Origin: UBA2450 sp045226015
GTDB lineage: Bacteria > Bacillota_I > Bacilli_A > RFN20 > CAG-826
Direction of reading: 5' to 3'
NCBI GenBank assembly: GCA_045226015.1
Contig: JBGVBY010000008.1
Span: 75,129 to 139,128 of the forward strand
Length of the DNA: 64,000 nt
In this document: positions 1 through 8,352 of the stretch, piece after piece
Position numbering within the stretch: the first letter of the stretch is position 1
Layout: every line of letters starts with the position of its first letter
Program-made: the position numbers and the translations under genes
The notes under the pieces: model-generated
What the model saw: only the letters and a program-made list of their open reading frames with translations
Told to the model about the DNA's origin: nothing
The model's database searches: none

Positions 1-1164
1 AATGGCTGCTCTATTGAAGTAGTTGGTAAAGTTGTTCTCACTCCAGAAAACAAACAACCATTTGAAATCAGTGTTCTTTCCGCAACTCTATTAGGCGATT
101 GTGACGAAGACTATCCTCTTCAAAAGAAGAGACATACTTTTGAATTCCTTAGAGATATTGCTCATATTAGACCTAGAGGTAATACTTTCCAAGCTGTCTT
201 TAGAGTGAGAAGTGTCCTTTCTTTTGCAATTCACCAATTCTTCCAAGAAAGAGGATTTATCTATGTTCACACTCCTGAAATTACCACTAACGATGGAGAA
301 GGAGCAGGTAATGTTTTTGATGTTACAACTCACGATACAAAAGATCCATTCTCATTCTATGGTAGAAAAGTTAATTTAACTGTTACTGGTCAATTACACG
401 TTGAACCATTTGCTTTAGCGTTTAGAGATGTATATACATTTGGTCCTGTCTTTAGAGCGGAACACTCTAACACAGTAAGACATGCTTCAGAATTCTGGAT
501 GATTGAACCAGAAATGGCGTTCTGCGACTTAAATGGCAATATGAACATCATTGAAGAATGTATTAAATATTGCATCGCTTATGTTAAAGAAGCATGCCCT
601 GAAGAAATGAAATTCTTCAATTCAATGATTGATAATACATTAATTGAAAGATTAGACCATGTTTTGAATTCTGAATTCAAGAAGATGACTTACACTGAAG
701 GCATTGAACTTCTTAAAGAAGCGGTTAAAAATGGTGTTCAATTTGAAAACAGCAACATTGAATGGGGTATGGATTTACAATCTGAACATGAACGTTATTT
801 AACTGAAAAAGTTGTTAATGGCCCACTTTTCTTAATCAACTATCCACGTGAGATTAAGGCTTTCTATATGAAAGTTAATGAAGACAACAAAACTGTTGCG
901 GCATGTGACTTATTAGTACCTGCAGTTGGAGAACTCGTTGGAGGTTCTCAAAGAGAAGAAAGATATGATGTCTTAAAAGCCAAGATGGATGAAATGGGTA
1001 TCACTGAAGGATTAGAGTGGTATTTAGACACTCGTAAATATGGTGGATGTGTCCATTCTGGTTTCGGTATTGGCTTTGATCGTTTACTTATGTACATCAC
1101 TGGCATGCAAAATATTCGTGATGTTCAACCATATCCACGTACAAGTAACTCAATTAAGTATTAA
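1..1164 (+). CDS. asnS: Asparaginyl-tRNA synthetase, 5' end cut by the window
   Basis: Class II aminoacyl-tRNA synthetase that charges tRNA-Asn in the cytoplasm. The reading frame is open from base 1 with no stop, so the gene enters from outside the window; the first internal ATG is at 205, but the sequence before it is clearly coding (the end of the anticodon-binding OB fold and then the start of the catalytic domain). Class II motif 2 (FRAEHSNTVRHASEFWMIEP) and motif 3 (GIGFDRLLMYITGMQNIRDV, followed by QPYPR) are present. The ending around PYPRTSNSIKY is typical for AsnRS rather than AspRS. Roughly the first 80 residues are missing. AsnRS is seen although GatCAB is also encoded here, so the amidotransferase probably serves mainly Gln-tRNA. 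Confidence 0.95.
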   Translation, partial: NGCSIEVVGKVVLTPENKQPFEISVLSATLLGDCDEDYPLQKKRHTFEFLRDIAHIRPRGNTFQAVFRVRSVLSFAIHQFFQERGFIYVHTPEITTNDGEGAGNVFDVTTHDTKDPFSFYGRKVNLTVTGQLHVEPFALAFRDVYTFGPVFRAEHSNTVRHASEFWMIEPEMAFCDLNGNMNIIEECIKYCIAYVKEACPEEMKFFNSMIDNTLIERLDHVLNSEFKKMTYTEGIELLKEAVKNGVQFENSNIEWGMDLQSEHERYLTEKVVNGPLFLINYPREIKAFYMKVNEDNKTVAACDLLVPAVGELVGGSQREERYDVLKAKMDEMGITEGLEWYLDTRKYGGCVHSGFGIGFDRLLMYITGMQNIRDVQPYPRTSNSIKY

Positions 1165-1166
1165 TT

Positions 1167-1310
1167 ATGAATTCAAAAGAAGCACTTCAAATTGAAAAGG
1201 AAAACAGAAAAGCTCTTTCAAAAAAGAGAACTACTTTACTAGTTCTCGGTCTTGATGTTGTTTTAATTGTATATATCGTAATTCAAATCTTTATTCTTAC
1301 TCAGAAATAG
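1167..1310 (+). CDS. Small single-helix membrane protein (47 aa)
   Basis: Not recognised. An ATG two bases after the asnS stop opens a 47-codon frame. The first 21 residues are charged (many Lys and Glu), followed by a hydrophobic helix from about residue 23 to 44 rich in Leu, Val and Ile, ending in QK. It has no independent Shine-Dalgarno sequence and is probably translated by reinitiation after asnS. Its last 14 bases overlap the 3' end of the convergent membrane gene on the other strand. The coding case rests on the tight spacing, the clean amphiphilic layout and the absence of a competing feature; it could be spurious. Confidence 0.5.
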   Translation: MNSKEALQIEKENRKALSKKRTTLLVLGLDVVLIVYIVIQIFILTQK

Positions 1311-1956
1311 AATTGTTTTGATTACTAATAGCCTCGTCTTGGTGATAGCCGTCGAGGCTTTTTTCAAACACTTCTTTGCTTCTCTTAAATAAGAGGAAGG
1401 TTCTGCTTAATAAGCAGGATGAAATGATGAAATACCATAATCCACCTATAAATAAGCATGGGACAACGATATAAGCCGCCCAGGCTTCCGCTACCATGTG
1501 CGGAGTATTATCTAATGCGTATTGTTGGAAACGAATCCACGCGTAATCATTACCTGAGAATGTGCCTGTAGGTGCCCATGTCCAGAATAATGTTCCAAAC
1601 CCATTTTGAGTGGAGAATATGTTATATGACCAATCATTTTCAATAGAGTTACGGATGATAAGGATAATAAAACCAACAAAGAATATAGAAATAGGGATAT
1701 ATGCTTGTTTTAAAAACAAGGCCCAGTTCTTTGCTCTTCCATACTTAATAAGATGTTTTTTATCAGTAATTACTTTGTAAACAACGACATCATGGATTAA
1801 GGTGTCAATTTTCTTAGCTTGCCACTTCATAATACGCAAAGTGATATAACCTAAGAAAGCGATAAAGGCGAAAAGAATAATAACGATGAGTAAAAGAGAG
1901 AATACAAGTCTCTTATCGCCATCAGACAAAGATAAGAAAACGTGTGGATTAATCAT
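1297..1956 (-). CDS. Integral membrane protein of unknown function (219 aa)
   Basis: Not recognised. Hydrophobic segments at about residues 17-43, 87-104 and 157-182 indicate three or four membrane helices, with a Trp-rich loop (about residues 107-145, including WTWAPTGTF) between the second and third. The C-terminal tail is hydrophilic with many Asn, Gln and Ser. The start codon overlaps the stop of the upstream gene in an ATGA arrangement, so the two are translationally coupled in a three-gene minus-strand operon with two other membrane proteins. Nothing in the sequence shows an enzyme motif. Confidence 0.75.
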   Translation of the reverse strand: MINPHVFLSLSDGDKRLVFSLLLIVIILFAFIAFLGYITLRIMKWQAKKIDTLIHDVVVYKVITDKKHLIKYGRAKNWALFLKQAYIPISIFFVGFIILIIRNSIENDWSYNIFSTQNGFGTLFWTWAPTGTFSGNDYAWIRFQQYALDNTPHMVAEAWAAYIVVPCLFIGGLWYFIISSCLLSRTFLLFKRSKEVFEKSLDGYHQDEAISNQNNSISE

Positions 1957-2300
1957 AGATTAGTATCCTCCGTTTCCTCTTTAGTTTCTTCTTCGTCATT
2001 ACCGTATGGAGATGAATAACCAGATCCATAAACAACGTTACTCGCTAAAGAATCTGATTCCTCTTCATCATTTTCTTCCTCTTCTTTAGGAGTGTTTAAA
2101 GATTTAATCTTTTTAACTTCTTCGTCTTCAGGAAGATCAGAGAACAAGTTACGTCCTGAAAAATATAAGAAGATGGATTTAAATAGCTGATATAAGAACA
2201 CAAAAAAGCCGACAATTGCCCAAATGGTAATTGCGATGATTAATAATGGGAATAAGAAGAAATAACCAATTCCCTTACCAATACTTTTTATGATGCCCAT
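1953..2300 (-). CDS. Single-helix membrane protein with acidic cytoplasmic tail
   Basis: Not recognised. A short basic N-terminus (IKSIGKGIGYF) precedes one long hydrophobic region at about residues 12-48, then a hydrophilic, strongly acidic tail with two Glu/Asp-rich runs around residues 73-84 and 102-113. The acidic low-complexity tail is probably disordered. It ends in one of only three UGA stops in the window, inside an ATGA overlap with the next gene, and lies four bases after the preceding membrane protein. Co-expression with two multi-pass proteins suggests a small membrane complex; the function is unknown. Confidence 0.7.
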   Translation of the reverse strand: MGIIKSIGKGIGYFFLFPLLIIAITIWAIVGFFVFLYQLFKSIFLYFSGRNLFSDLPEDEEVKKIKSLNTPKEEEENDEEESDSLASNVVYGSGYSSPYGNDEEETKEETEDTNL

Positions 2301-2304
2301 GTAA

Positions 2305-3219
2305 TTATTTTATAGTTTTAATTTTTTGTTTAAAACAATAATTGAATAAAATATCGATTATTGTTACTTCAGTAAAATATAAGACGATAAGTGAAAGTGA
2401 ATTTGGCACCGGTATATATGGATATAAAAACGCAAAGATGAAGATGAATATCAATACGGATATACCTAGTGATATATAGATTGGTAACGCTCTTTTATCT
2501 ATAAGTTCAATTAGTTGATAGACAAATATAGGTAAATAGAATAGTGCAATAATCAATGAATAATCCTTAAAATAAAATGCACCCAGAATACTTAATAAAA
2601 CAGTGATAGCATTAAGAGCACAAAGTACATATCTCTTAGTAATATATAGGTTAATTTCTAATTCTAATACTTTTGCCTCATATTTGATAAATACATAAGT
2701 TATCAATATTTGGATTTGAGCGATAATTAAAGTGAAAATATTCGTCAAAACTCCCTTAAATCCGAATGTTGAAAGACCAATCATTGAATAGATTGACTCA
2801 TAAAAATTAATATTTGTTATACATTTTTCAATAAATAAGAAGGTTAATGACGTAATAAGGAATTGTATGAACACATTTATTAAATAGGTATATAAAATTG
2901 GAACCTTCTTTTCTATTAAAACTCCAAAAACAAATCCAGTAATTAAAGAAGGAAGAACATAGATGATTGAATCAAAGATTGAAAATCCAGCTGTCACACC
3001 TATGCAAAGTGCCATGCTTGTTATGAAGTAGACTGGGTAATATTTCTTTTGACAGTAAATGGTTACCAAAGCACTAGTTAATGGCAATATGAACACTAAT
3101 AGTAAAAACAATATTGGTAGAATGCTTGATAAAAGAACAAACACAACATTAATTGCGGAGAAGATACCTATGTAAGCAATGTTTTGTATTGGAGTTGTTC
3201 TTTTTTGTAAGAATTTCAT
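2305..3219 (-). CDS. Multi-pass membrane protein, ECF-transporter S-component-like
   Basis: A very hydrophobic protein of about 304 residues with some eight predicted membrane helices and few charged residues except short loops (KKYY, EKKVP). The N-terminal pattern IQNIAYIGIFSAINVVFVLL, in which a helix begins just after a short basic leader, resembles substrate-capture (S) components or related permease subunits described in Mollicutes. That assignment is by general character, not by a diagnostic motif. I take the ATG at 3219 rather than the GTG one codon upstream: a TATTAT box lies five bases before it and no Shine-Dalgarno is visible, as for other leaderless starts here. First gene of the minus-strand operon. 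Confidence 0.6.
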   Translation of the reverse strand: MKFLQKRTTPIQNIAYIGIFSAINVVFVLLSSILPILFLLLVFILPLTSALVTIYCQKKYYPVYFITSMALCIGVTAGFSIFDSIIYVLPSLITGFVFGVLIEKKVPILYTYLINVFIQFLITSLTFLFIEKCITNINFYESIYSMIGLSTFGFKGVLTNIFTLIIAQIQILITYVFIKYEAKVLELEINLYITKRYVLCALNAITVLLSILGAFYFKDYSLIIALFYLPIFVYQLIELIDKRALPIYISLGISVLIFIFIFAFLYPYIPVPNSLSLIVLYFTEVTIIDILFNYCFKQKIKTIK

Positions 3220-3295
3220 CACAAATAATAATAAATTTAATTTTCTTATAAAAAAATCTTAATTTTCTTCCTTTATATATAATGAGGAGGTTTTT

Positions 3296-3736
3296 ATGAG
3301 AACTAAACTAATCACGTTATTTTTATTATTTACTTCATGTAGTCAAAGTGGTGATCCTATTCCAGTTACGTTTGTTGAAAAGGATTACTCACAAGGAATC
3401 AATCATATTGTATGGGACGATATATTCAATCAGGACAGTGAAGATTATTATGTATATTTCTACAGTGCGACCTGTGGTCATTGTGCTTCTATTAAAAACG
3501 AGATGATTAATTTTAATTACAGTTCGCCTTATGAAATGTATTTTCTTGATTGCACAAACGGAGCAAAATATGGACCTATCAAAAATATAGAGGGGATATC
3601 GAATTTAGAGGACTTTTATATTTTTGGAACTCCTTTTCTTGCCGAGCTTAAAAATAGAGTAATTTACAAATACTATTGTGGGGCTTCTGAAATACGTTCT
3701 TTTATCTATAAGAATGTATATAATCTAATTGATTAG
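3296..3736 (+). CDS. Thioredoxin-fold lipoprotein with CGHC active site
   Basis: A 146-residue exported lipoprotein. The signal peptide ends in a lipobox (LFTSC, Cys15). The body has a thioredoxin-like pattern: a beta strand YVYFYSATC, the redox motif CGHC at residues 60-63, and a probable cis-Pro loop (GTPF) near residue 107. These are the hallmarks of surface thiol-disulfide proteins of the TlpA/ResA kind, although the overall length is short. It probably reduces or isomerises disulfides in exported proteins on the outer face of the membrane. A GAGGAGG Shine-Dalgarno lies six bases before the ATG. The next gene's promoter starts inside its last codons. Confidence 0.75.
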   Translation: MRTKLITLFLLFTSCSQSGDPIPVTFVEKDYSQGINHIVWDDIFNQDSEDYYVYFYSATCGHCASIKNEMINFNYSSPYEMYFLDCTNGAKYGPIKNIEGISNLEDFYIFGTPFLAELKNRVIYKYYCGASEIRSFIYKNVYNLID

Positions 3737-3757
3737 TATATATAAACATGTTAACAT
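3729..3757 (+). promoter_or_regulatory. Promoter for leaderless pcrA
   Basis: The -35 box TTGATT (3729-3734) and -10 box TAACAT (3752-3757) are separated by 17 bases. The -10 ends exactly six bases before the pcrA ATG, which puts the transcription start on the A of ATG. There is no Shine-Dalgarno. The -35 overlaps the end of the preceding gene. Confidence 0.6.
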
Positions 3758-3763
3758 ATTGCT

Positions 3764-5998
3764 ATGCAATATTTTGACTATTTAGTTGCACTTAATGAAA
3801 GACAATTAGAGGCCGTTACCACCGATAGCCAATATACCAGAGTTATTGCTGGTGCTGGTAGTGGTAAGACTCGTGTTTTAACCTATAGAATTTCCTATTT
3901 AATTTCTGAAGTTAAAGTTAAACCTTGGAAGATATTAGCTATTACTTTTACTAACAAAGTCGCTAACGAAATGAAGAATAGAGTGGTGAATATTGTTCCT
4001 GAATGTTCTAGAGATTTGACTATTAAAACATTCCATTCCTTTGCGGCTTATTTCCTTAGACAAGAAATATCTGCGATTGGTTTTCCTACTAACTTCACAA
4101 TTCTAGATGAAGAGGATCAAACAAAAATAATTAAGGATATTGCCGCCAATCGTGGCTATAAAAAGAGCGATCCAATTGTTAAGAAAACTTTATCCTATAT
4201 AGGTGCTAATAAATTGAATGAAAAGTATCCTAGTGATATTAAAATCACTCATGAGAAATTTGAAGATGAGAAGATTTGTCTAGAGATGTATGAAGAATAC
4301 GAAGAAATAAAAGATAGACAACTAGCGTTAGATTTTGATGATCTTCTTTTGAGAACAAATCAAATTCTTGAATCATTCCCTTCTGTGAGATTTAAATGGC
4401 AGGAAAGAATTGATTATATCCTTATAGATGAATTCCAGGACACTAATAATACAGAAGATAAAATGATTAATCTTTTGTTAAAACCAACAAGCTCTTTATA
4501 TGTTGTTGGAGATCCAGATCAAACTATTTATACATGGAGAGGCGCTAATCAAGGTATCATTCTCGATTTAGATAAGAAGTTTTTGAATGTTAAAACCATT
4601 ATTCTTGATAGAAACTATCGTAGTACTCAAAACATTCTTGATAGTGCGAACAAATTAATTGCACATAACAAGCTTCGTGTCCCTAAGAATTTATATACTG
4701 AAAACGTTAAAGGAGATAGCGTTACTGTTCGTGGCTCCGATAGTGGTATTGGAGAGGCTGAATATGTCGCTAGAGAAATAAGAACCCTTACTTCTTTAGG
4801 AAAATATAAGTTATCAGACATTGCTATTTTATATAGAAGTAACTATGTTACTCTTGATTTTGAAAAAGCTTTAATGGCTAAAAGAATCCCATATGTTATT
4901 TATGGTGGTCTTAAGTTCTATCAAAGAATGGAAATCAAAGACGTTTTAGCGTACTTCCGCCTTATCAATAACTGCAAAGACGACATCTCTTTTGAAAGAA
5001 TTATCAACACTCCGAGAAGAGGAATTGGAGATGTTGCTATCTCTGCCATAAAAACTAATGCGTTAAATCACAACCTTTCTATGTATGAATATGTTTGTAT
5101 TGATGAAGCAAAAGAAGAATGCCCTTCAAAAGCCATTAACACATTAAGAACCCTCATATTTAGAATCAATCAAACTAGAGATGAAATTAATAAAGATGAA
5201 GAAACGTTCTCCAAAATTCTTGAGGACTTAATTACTGATATTGGCTATTACGAATATCTTAAAAACGAAGACGAGGGTCAAGAAAGAATTGAAAACGTTA
5301 AGTCGTTATTTGAAGACTTACGTCACTATTTAAAGAGTAATCCGGACGCGACATTTGACGAATATCTTCAAAATGTTGCTTTAGTATCTGCTCAAGACGA
5401 TATGGTGGAAGGCGAAAAAGTTACACTTATGACAGTTCACACTGCTAAGGGACTTGAATATCCTGTTGTTTTTGTTGTGAAACTAGATCAAGGTGTATTC
5501 CCATCTAATCGTGCTTTAACCGAAGGTGGATATACTGCGATGGAAGAAGAAAGACGCTTAGCCTATGTTGCATTTACTAGAGCTAAAGAAAGACTATATT
5601 TAACTTTCTCTAGAGGATATAGCTATGTTGTTAGAGGAGATTTAACTGAATCTATATTTATTGCGGAAAGCGGTAATTCACCATATCAAACTCCAACAAG
5701 TAGAAATTCATATAAGGAAGCATATCCAAAGAATAAATATTCTTATAGTGCTTTTAATGATTATAATAAGAAAGACGATTCAATCGTATTTGATGATATT
5801 CCAACTTACGAAGAACCTATCTCTCAAGTTAGAGAAGAGATCGATTGGAAAGTTGGAGATATTTGCATCCATCAAAAGTTTGGTAAAGGGGTTGTAAAAG
5901 CCTTAGATGGAGATGGAATTATTGTTGTTGAATTTGAAAACGAAGGAGAAAAAACACTCCTTGGTAGTCATAAAATGATCACGAAAGGAAACAAATAA
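3764..5998 (+). CDS. pcrA: ATP-dependent DNA helicase, UvrD/PcrA family
   Basis: A superfamily 1A 3'-5' helicase that unwinds DNA in repair and replication restart and clears RecA. The protein has 744 residues, the usual PcrA length. Visible motifs are Walker A AGAGSGKT (residues 29-36, Lys35), motif Ia AITFTNKVANEMKNR, motif II LIDEFQDTN, motif III VVGDPDQTIYTWRGA, motif V TVHTAKGLEYPVVF and motif VI RRLAYVAFTRAKERL. The last 50 residues (from about WKVGDICIHQKFGKG) form the C-terminal Tudor-like domain known in PcrA/UvrD to contact RNA polymerase. It heads a pcrA-ligA operon with one base between the genes, a pairing common in Bacilli. The start looks leaderless. Confidence 0.95.
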   Translation: MQYFDYLVALNERQLEAVTTDSQYTRVIAGAGSGKTRVLTYRISYLISEVKVKPWKILAITFTNKVANEMKNRVVNIVPECSRDLTIKTFHSFAAYFLRQEISAIGFPTNFTILDEEDQTKIIKDIAANRGYKKSDPIVKKTLSYIGANKLNEKYPSDIKITHEKFEDEKICLEMYEEYEEIKDRQLALDFDDLLLRTNQILESFPSVRFKWQERIDYILIDEFQDTNNTEDKMINLLLKPTSSLYVVGDPDQTIYTWRGANQGIILDLDKKFLNVKTIILDRNYRSTQNILDSANKLIAHNKLRVPKNLYTENVKGDSVTVRGSDSGIGEAEYVAREIRTLTSLGKYKLSDIAILYRSNYVTLDFEKALMAKRIPYVIYGGLKFYQRMEIKDVLAYFRLINNCKDDISFERIINTPRRGIGDVAISAIKTNALNHNLSMYEYVCIDEAKEECPSKAINTLRTLIFRINQTRDEINKDEETFSKILEDLITDIGYYEYLKNEDEGQERIENVKSLFEDLRHYLKSNPDATFDEYLQNVALVSAQDDMVEGEKVTLMTVHTAKGLEYPVVFVVKLDQGVFPSNRALTEGGYTAMEEERRLAYVAFTRAKERLYLTFSRGYSYVVRGDLTESIFIAESGNSPYQTPTSRNSYKEAYPKNKYSYSAFNDYNKKDDSIVFDDIPTYEEPISQVREEIDWKVGDICIHQKFGKGVVKALDGDGIIVVEFENEGEKTLLGSHKMITKGNK

Positions 5999-5999
5999 T

Positions 6000-7985
6000 A
6001 TGGATCCAAAAGTTAGAGTTAGTGAGATTACGTCTCTATTAGAGAAATATAACTATGAATATTATGTTTTGGATAACCCTTCTGTTAGCGACGCTGAGTA
6101 TGATAGGCTCATGCAAGAACTTATCGCTTTAGAAACTAAATACCCAGAACTCAAAAGTCCATTATCACCAACTCAAAGAGTGGGTGGAATGGTAGTGGAT
6201 GAATTCCAAAAGATAACTCATAAACGTATGATGCTTTCTTTAGCGAACGCATTTAATGATCAAGACCTTCGTGATTTTGATAGAAAGATTAGAGAAGTGT
6301 TAGGTGTTGATAAAGTCCGTTACATGGCGGAGATGAAAATTGATGGTTTGGGCATTTCTTTGGTGTACCGTAAAAACTTAATCTATGCCTCTACACGTGG
6401 AGATGGCACAACTGGCGAAGATGTCACTAATAACGTCATCACTATTAAATCTGTTCCTTCTCATATTGATGAAGATGAAGAACTTGAAATTCGTGGTGAA
6501 GTATTCATGCCTAAGAAGTCTCTAGAAAGACTTAATAAAGAGAAAGAAGAAAAAGGTGAACCTTTATTCGCTAATGCAAGAAACGCTGCAGCAGGAAGTA
6601 TTCGTCAACTCGATAGTGCAATCGCGGCTTCTCGAGGTCTAGATGCTTTCTGGTATTACTTTGTTAACGCAAAAGATTTTGGCATTAGATATCATTCAGA
6701 AGCCCTAAAGAAAGCCGATGAATTAGGTTTTAAAACCAATAAAGAAAGACGTATCTGTAACGGCATTGATGAAGTGATTAACTACATTGAAGAATACACT
6801 GAAAAAAGACCACTTCTTCCATATGATATCGATGGAATTGTTATTAAAGTTGATGACATGGATACATACGATAAACTTGGCTATACATCAAAAACACCTA
6901 GATGGGCTATTGCGTATAAATTCCCACCAGAAGAAGTTGTTACAAAATTAACTGATATCATCTATACAGTTGGTAGAACTGGGAAGATTACTCCTAATGC
7001 AGTTCTTGAACCTGTTAGAGTTGCTGGTAGTTTAGTCCAAAGAGCAACACTTCATAATGAAGACTTTATTACCTCTAAAGATTTGAAAATTGGTGATTAT
7101 GTTGTCATCAGAAAAGCAGGAGATGTTATTCCTGAAGTCGTTAGAGTGGTCAAAGAACGTCGTGGTAATGATGTTAAAGAATACAAGATGATTGATCGTT
7201 GCCCAGTATGTGGAGAACCACTTACTAGAGTAGATGCTATGCATTTCTGTGTTAACCCTTATTGCGATGCAAAACGTATTGAAGGCATTATTCACTTTGC
7301 TAGTAGAGATGCAATGGATATCGAAGGACTTGGAGAAAAAGTTGCTGAACAATTCTTCAATCAAGGATTTATCCACTCAATAAGTGATATCTATGACTTA
7401 AGCCAATATCGTGATGAGATTATCGCTCTTGATGGTTGGAAAGATAAATCAATTGATAACCTTTTAGAAGCGATTGAAAAGAGTAAAGAAAACTCTTTAG
7501 AAAAAGTGTTATTTGGTTTAGGTATTAAAGAGGTTGGCGCCAAAACCGCTAAGGTTCTTGCGCGTAAATACGGCGATATTGATGCTTTAGGAACTGCGAC
7601 TGAAGAAGAATTATTAGAGATTTCTGATGTTGGTCCAGTGTTATCAAAATCGCTGGTTAATTGGTTTAGTAATGAAAAGAATATTGCTTTAATCAACTCC
7701 CTAAAAGATAAAGGCGTTAACTTTAAATTTTTAGGAAGTACATCTAAAGCCGCTGGAAACTATTTCTCTGGTAAAACAGTTGTGTTAACAGGAACCTTAT
7801 CTTCAATGGGAAGAAAAGAAGCTACTACATTACTTGAAGATGTAGGTGCTAAAGTTACTGGCTCAGTCTCTAAAGCCACTGACTGCGTTATCGCAGGAGT
7901 AGAGGCTGGATCTAAACTAGATAAAGCACAAGCTTTAGGTATTCAAGTATTAAATGAGGATGAATTTTTATCATTAATCAAATAG
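6000..7985 (+). CDS. ligA: NAD-dependent DNA ligase
   Basis: Seals nicks in DNA using NAD+ during replication and repair. At 661 residues it is a full-length LigA. The adenylation domain carries the KxDG nucleophile motif (KIDG, Lys113) and an upstream Ia domain binding the nicotinamide part (YYVLDNPSVSDAEYD). An OB fold follows, then a four-Cys zinc finger (CPVCGEPL and CVNPYC), helix-hairpin-helix repeats and a C-terminal BRCT domain beginning near GKTVVLTGTL. It starts one base after the pcrA stop, so it is coupled to the helicase gene. Confidence 0.97.
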   Translation: MDPKVRVSEITSLLEKYNYEYYVLDNPSVSDAEYDRLMQELIALETKYPELKSPLSPTQRVGGMVVDEFQKITHKRMMLSLANAFNDQDLRDFDRKIREVLGVDKVRYMAEMKIDGLGISLVYRKNLIYASTRGDGTTGEDVTNNVITIKSVPSHIDEDEELEIRGEVFMPKKSLERLNKEKEEKGEPLFANARNAAAGSIRQLDSAIAASRGLDAFWYYFVNAKDFGIRYHSEALKKADELGFKTNKERRICNGIDEVINYIEEYTEKRPLLPYDIDGIVIKVDDMDTYDKLGYTSKTPRWAIAYKFPPEEVVTKLTDIIYTVGRTGKITPNAVLEPVRVAGSLVQRATLHNEDFITSKDLKIGDYVVIRKAGDVIPEVVRVVKERRGNDVKEYKMIDRCPVCGEPLTRVDAMHFCVNPYCDAKRIEGIIHFASRDAMDIEGLGEKVAEQFFNQGFIHSISDIYDLSQYRDEIIALDGWKDKSIDNLLEAIEKSKENSLEKVLFGLGIKEVGAKTAKVLARKYGDIDALGTATEEELLEISDVGPVLSKSLVNWFSNEKNIALINSLKDKGVNFKFLGSTSKAAGNYFSGKTVVLTGTLSSMGRKEATTLLEDVGAKVTGSVSKATDCVIAGVEAGSKLDKAQALGIQVLNEDEFLSLIK

Positions 7986-8054
7986 GAACTTAGTTATATT
8001 TCCACTCTTTGTGGTTTAATTAAATTCTTATCTATGATAAATTATGTAATTGCT

Positions 8055-8351
8055 ATGAAAGAAGTAAATAAAGAAACATTAAAGACTGCTGCAAACAAAT
8101 TGATGTTTGATATGTCGGACGAACAATATGACAATTTGCTTAATGAATTCGATGTGATTCTTAAACAAATGGAACTTATTGGAGATATTGAAGGCGTTGA
8201 TGACGCTACACCAATGACTTTTCCTTTTGATGTTACAAGCACATTCTTAAGAGAAGATGAAGCTACTGCTCCTGAAGATAGAGATGTAGTGTTAAGAAAT
8301 GCGAAAGATGTAGTGGATGGTCAAATTAGACTTCCAAGGGTGGTTAAGTAA
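8055..8351 (+). CDS. gatC: Asp-tRNA(Asn)/Glu-tRNA(Gln) amidotransferase subunit C
   Basis: The small subunit that wraps GatA and GatB in the transamidosome. I choose the ATG at 8055, giving MKEVNKETLK and 98 residues, because it aligns with the usual GatC N-terminus; an upstream in-frame ATG at 8034 would add seven unmatched residues. Typical GatC features are present: the N-terminal helix, and the C-terminal stretch with LREDEA, NAKDVVDGQIRLPRVV. No Shine-Dalgarno lies before either start, so initiation may be leaderless. First of three genes (gatC, gatA, gatB), with one base to gatA. Confidence 0.92.
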   Translation: MKEVNKETLKTAANKLMFDMSDEQYDNLLNEFDVILKQMELIGDIEGVDDATPMTFPFDVTSTFLREDEATAPEDRDVVLRNAKDVVDGQIRLPRVVK

Positions 8352-8352
8352 A

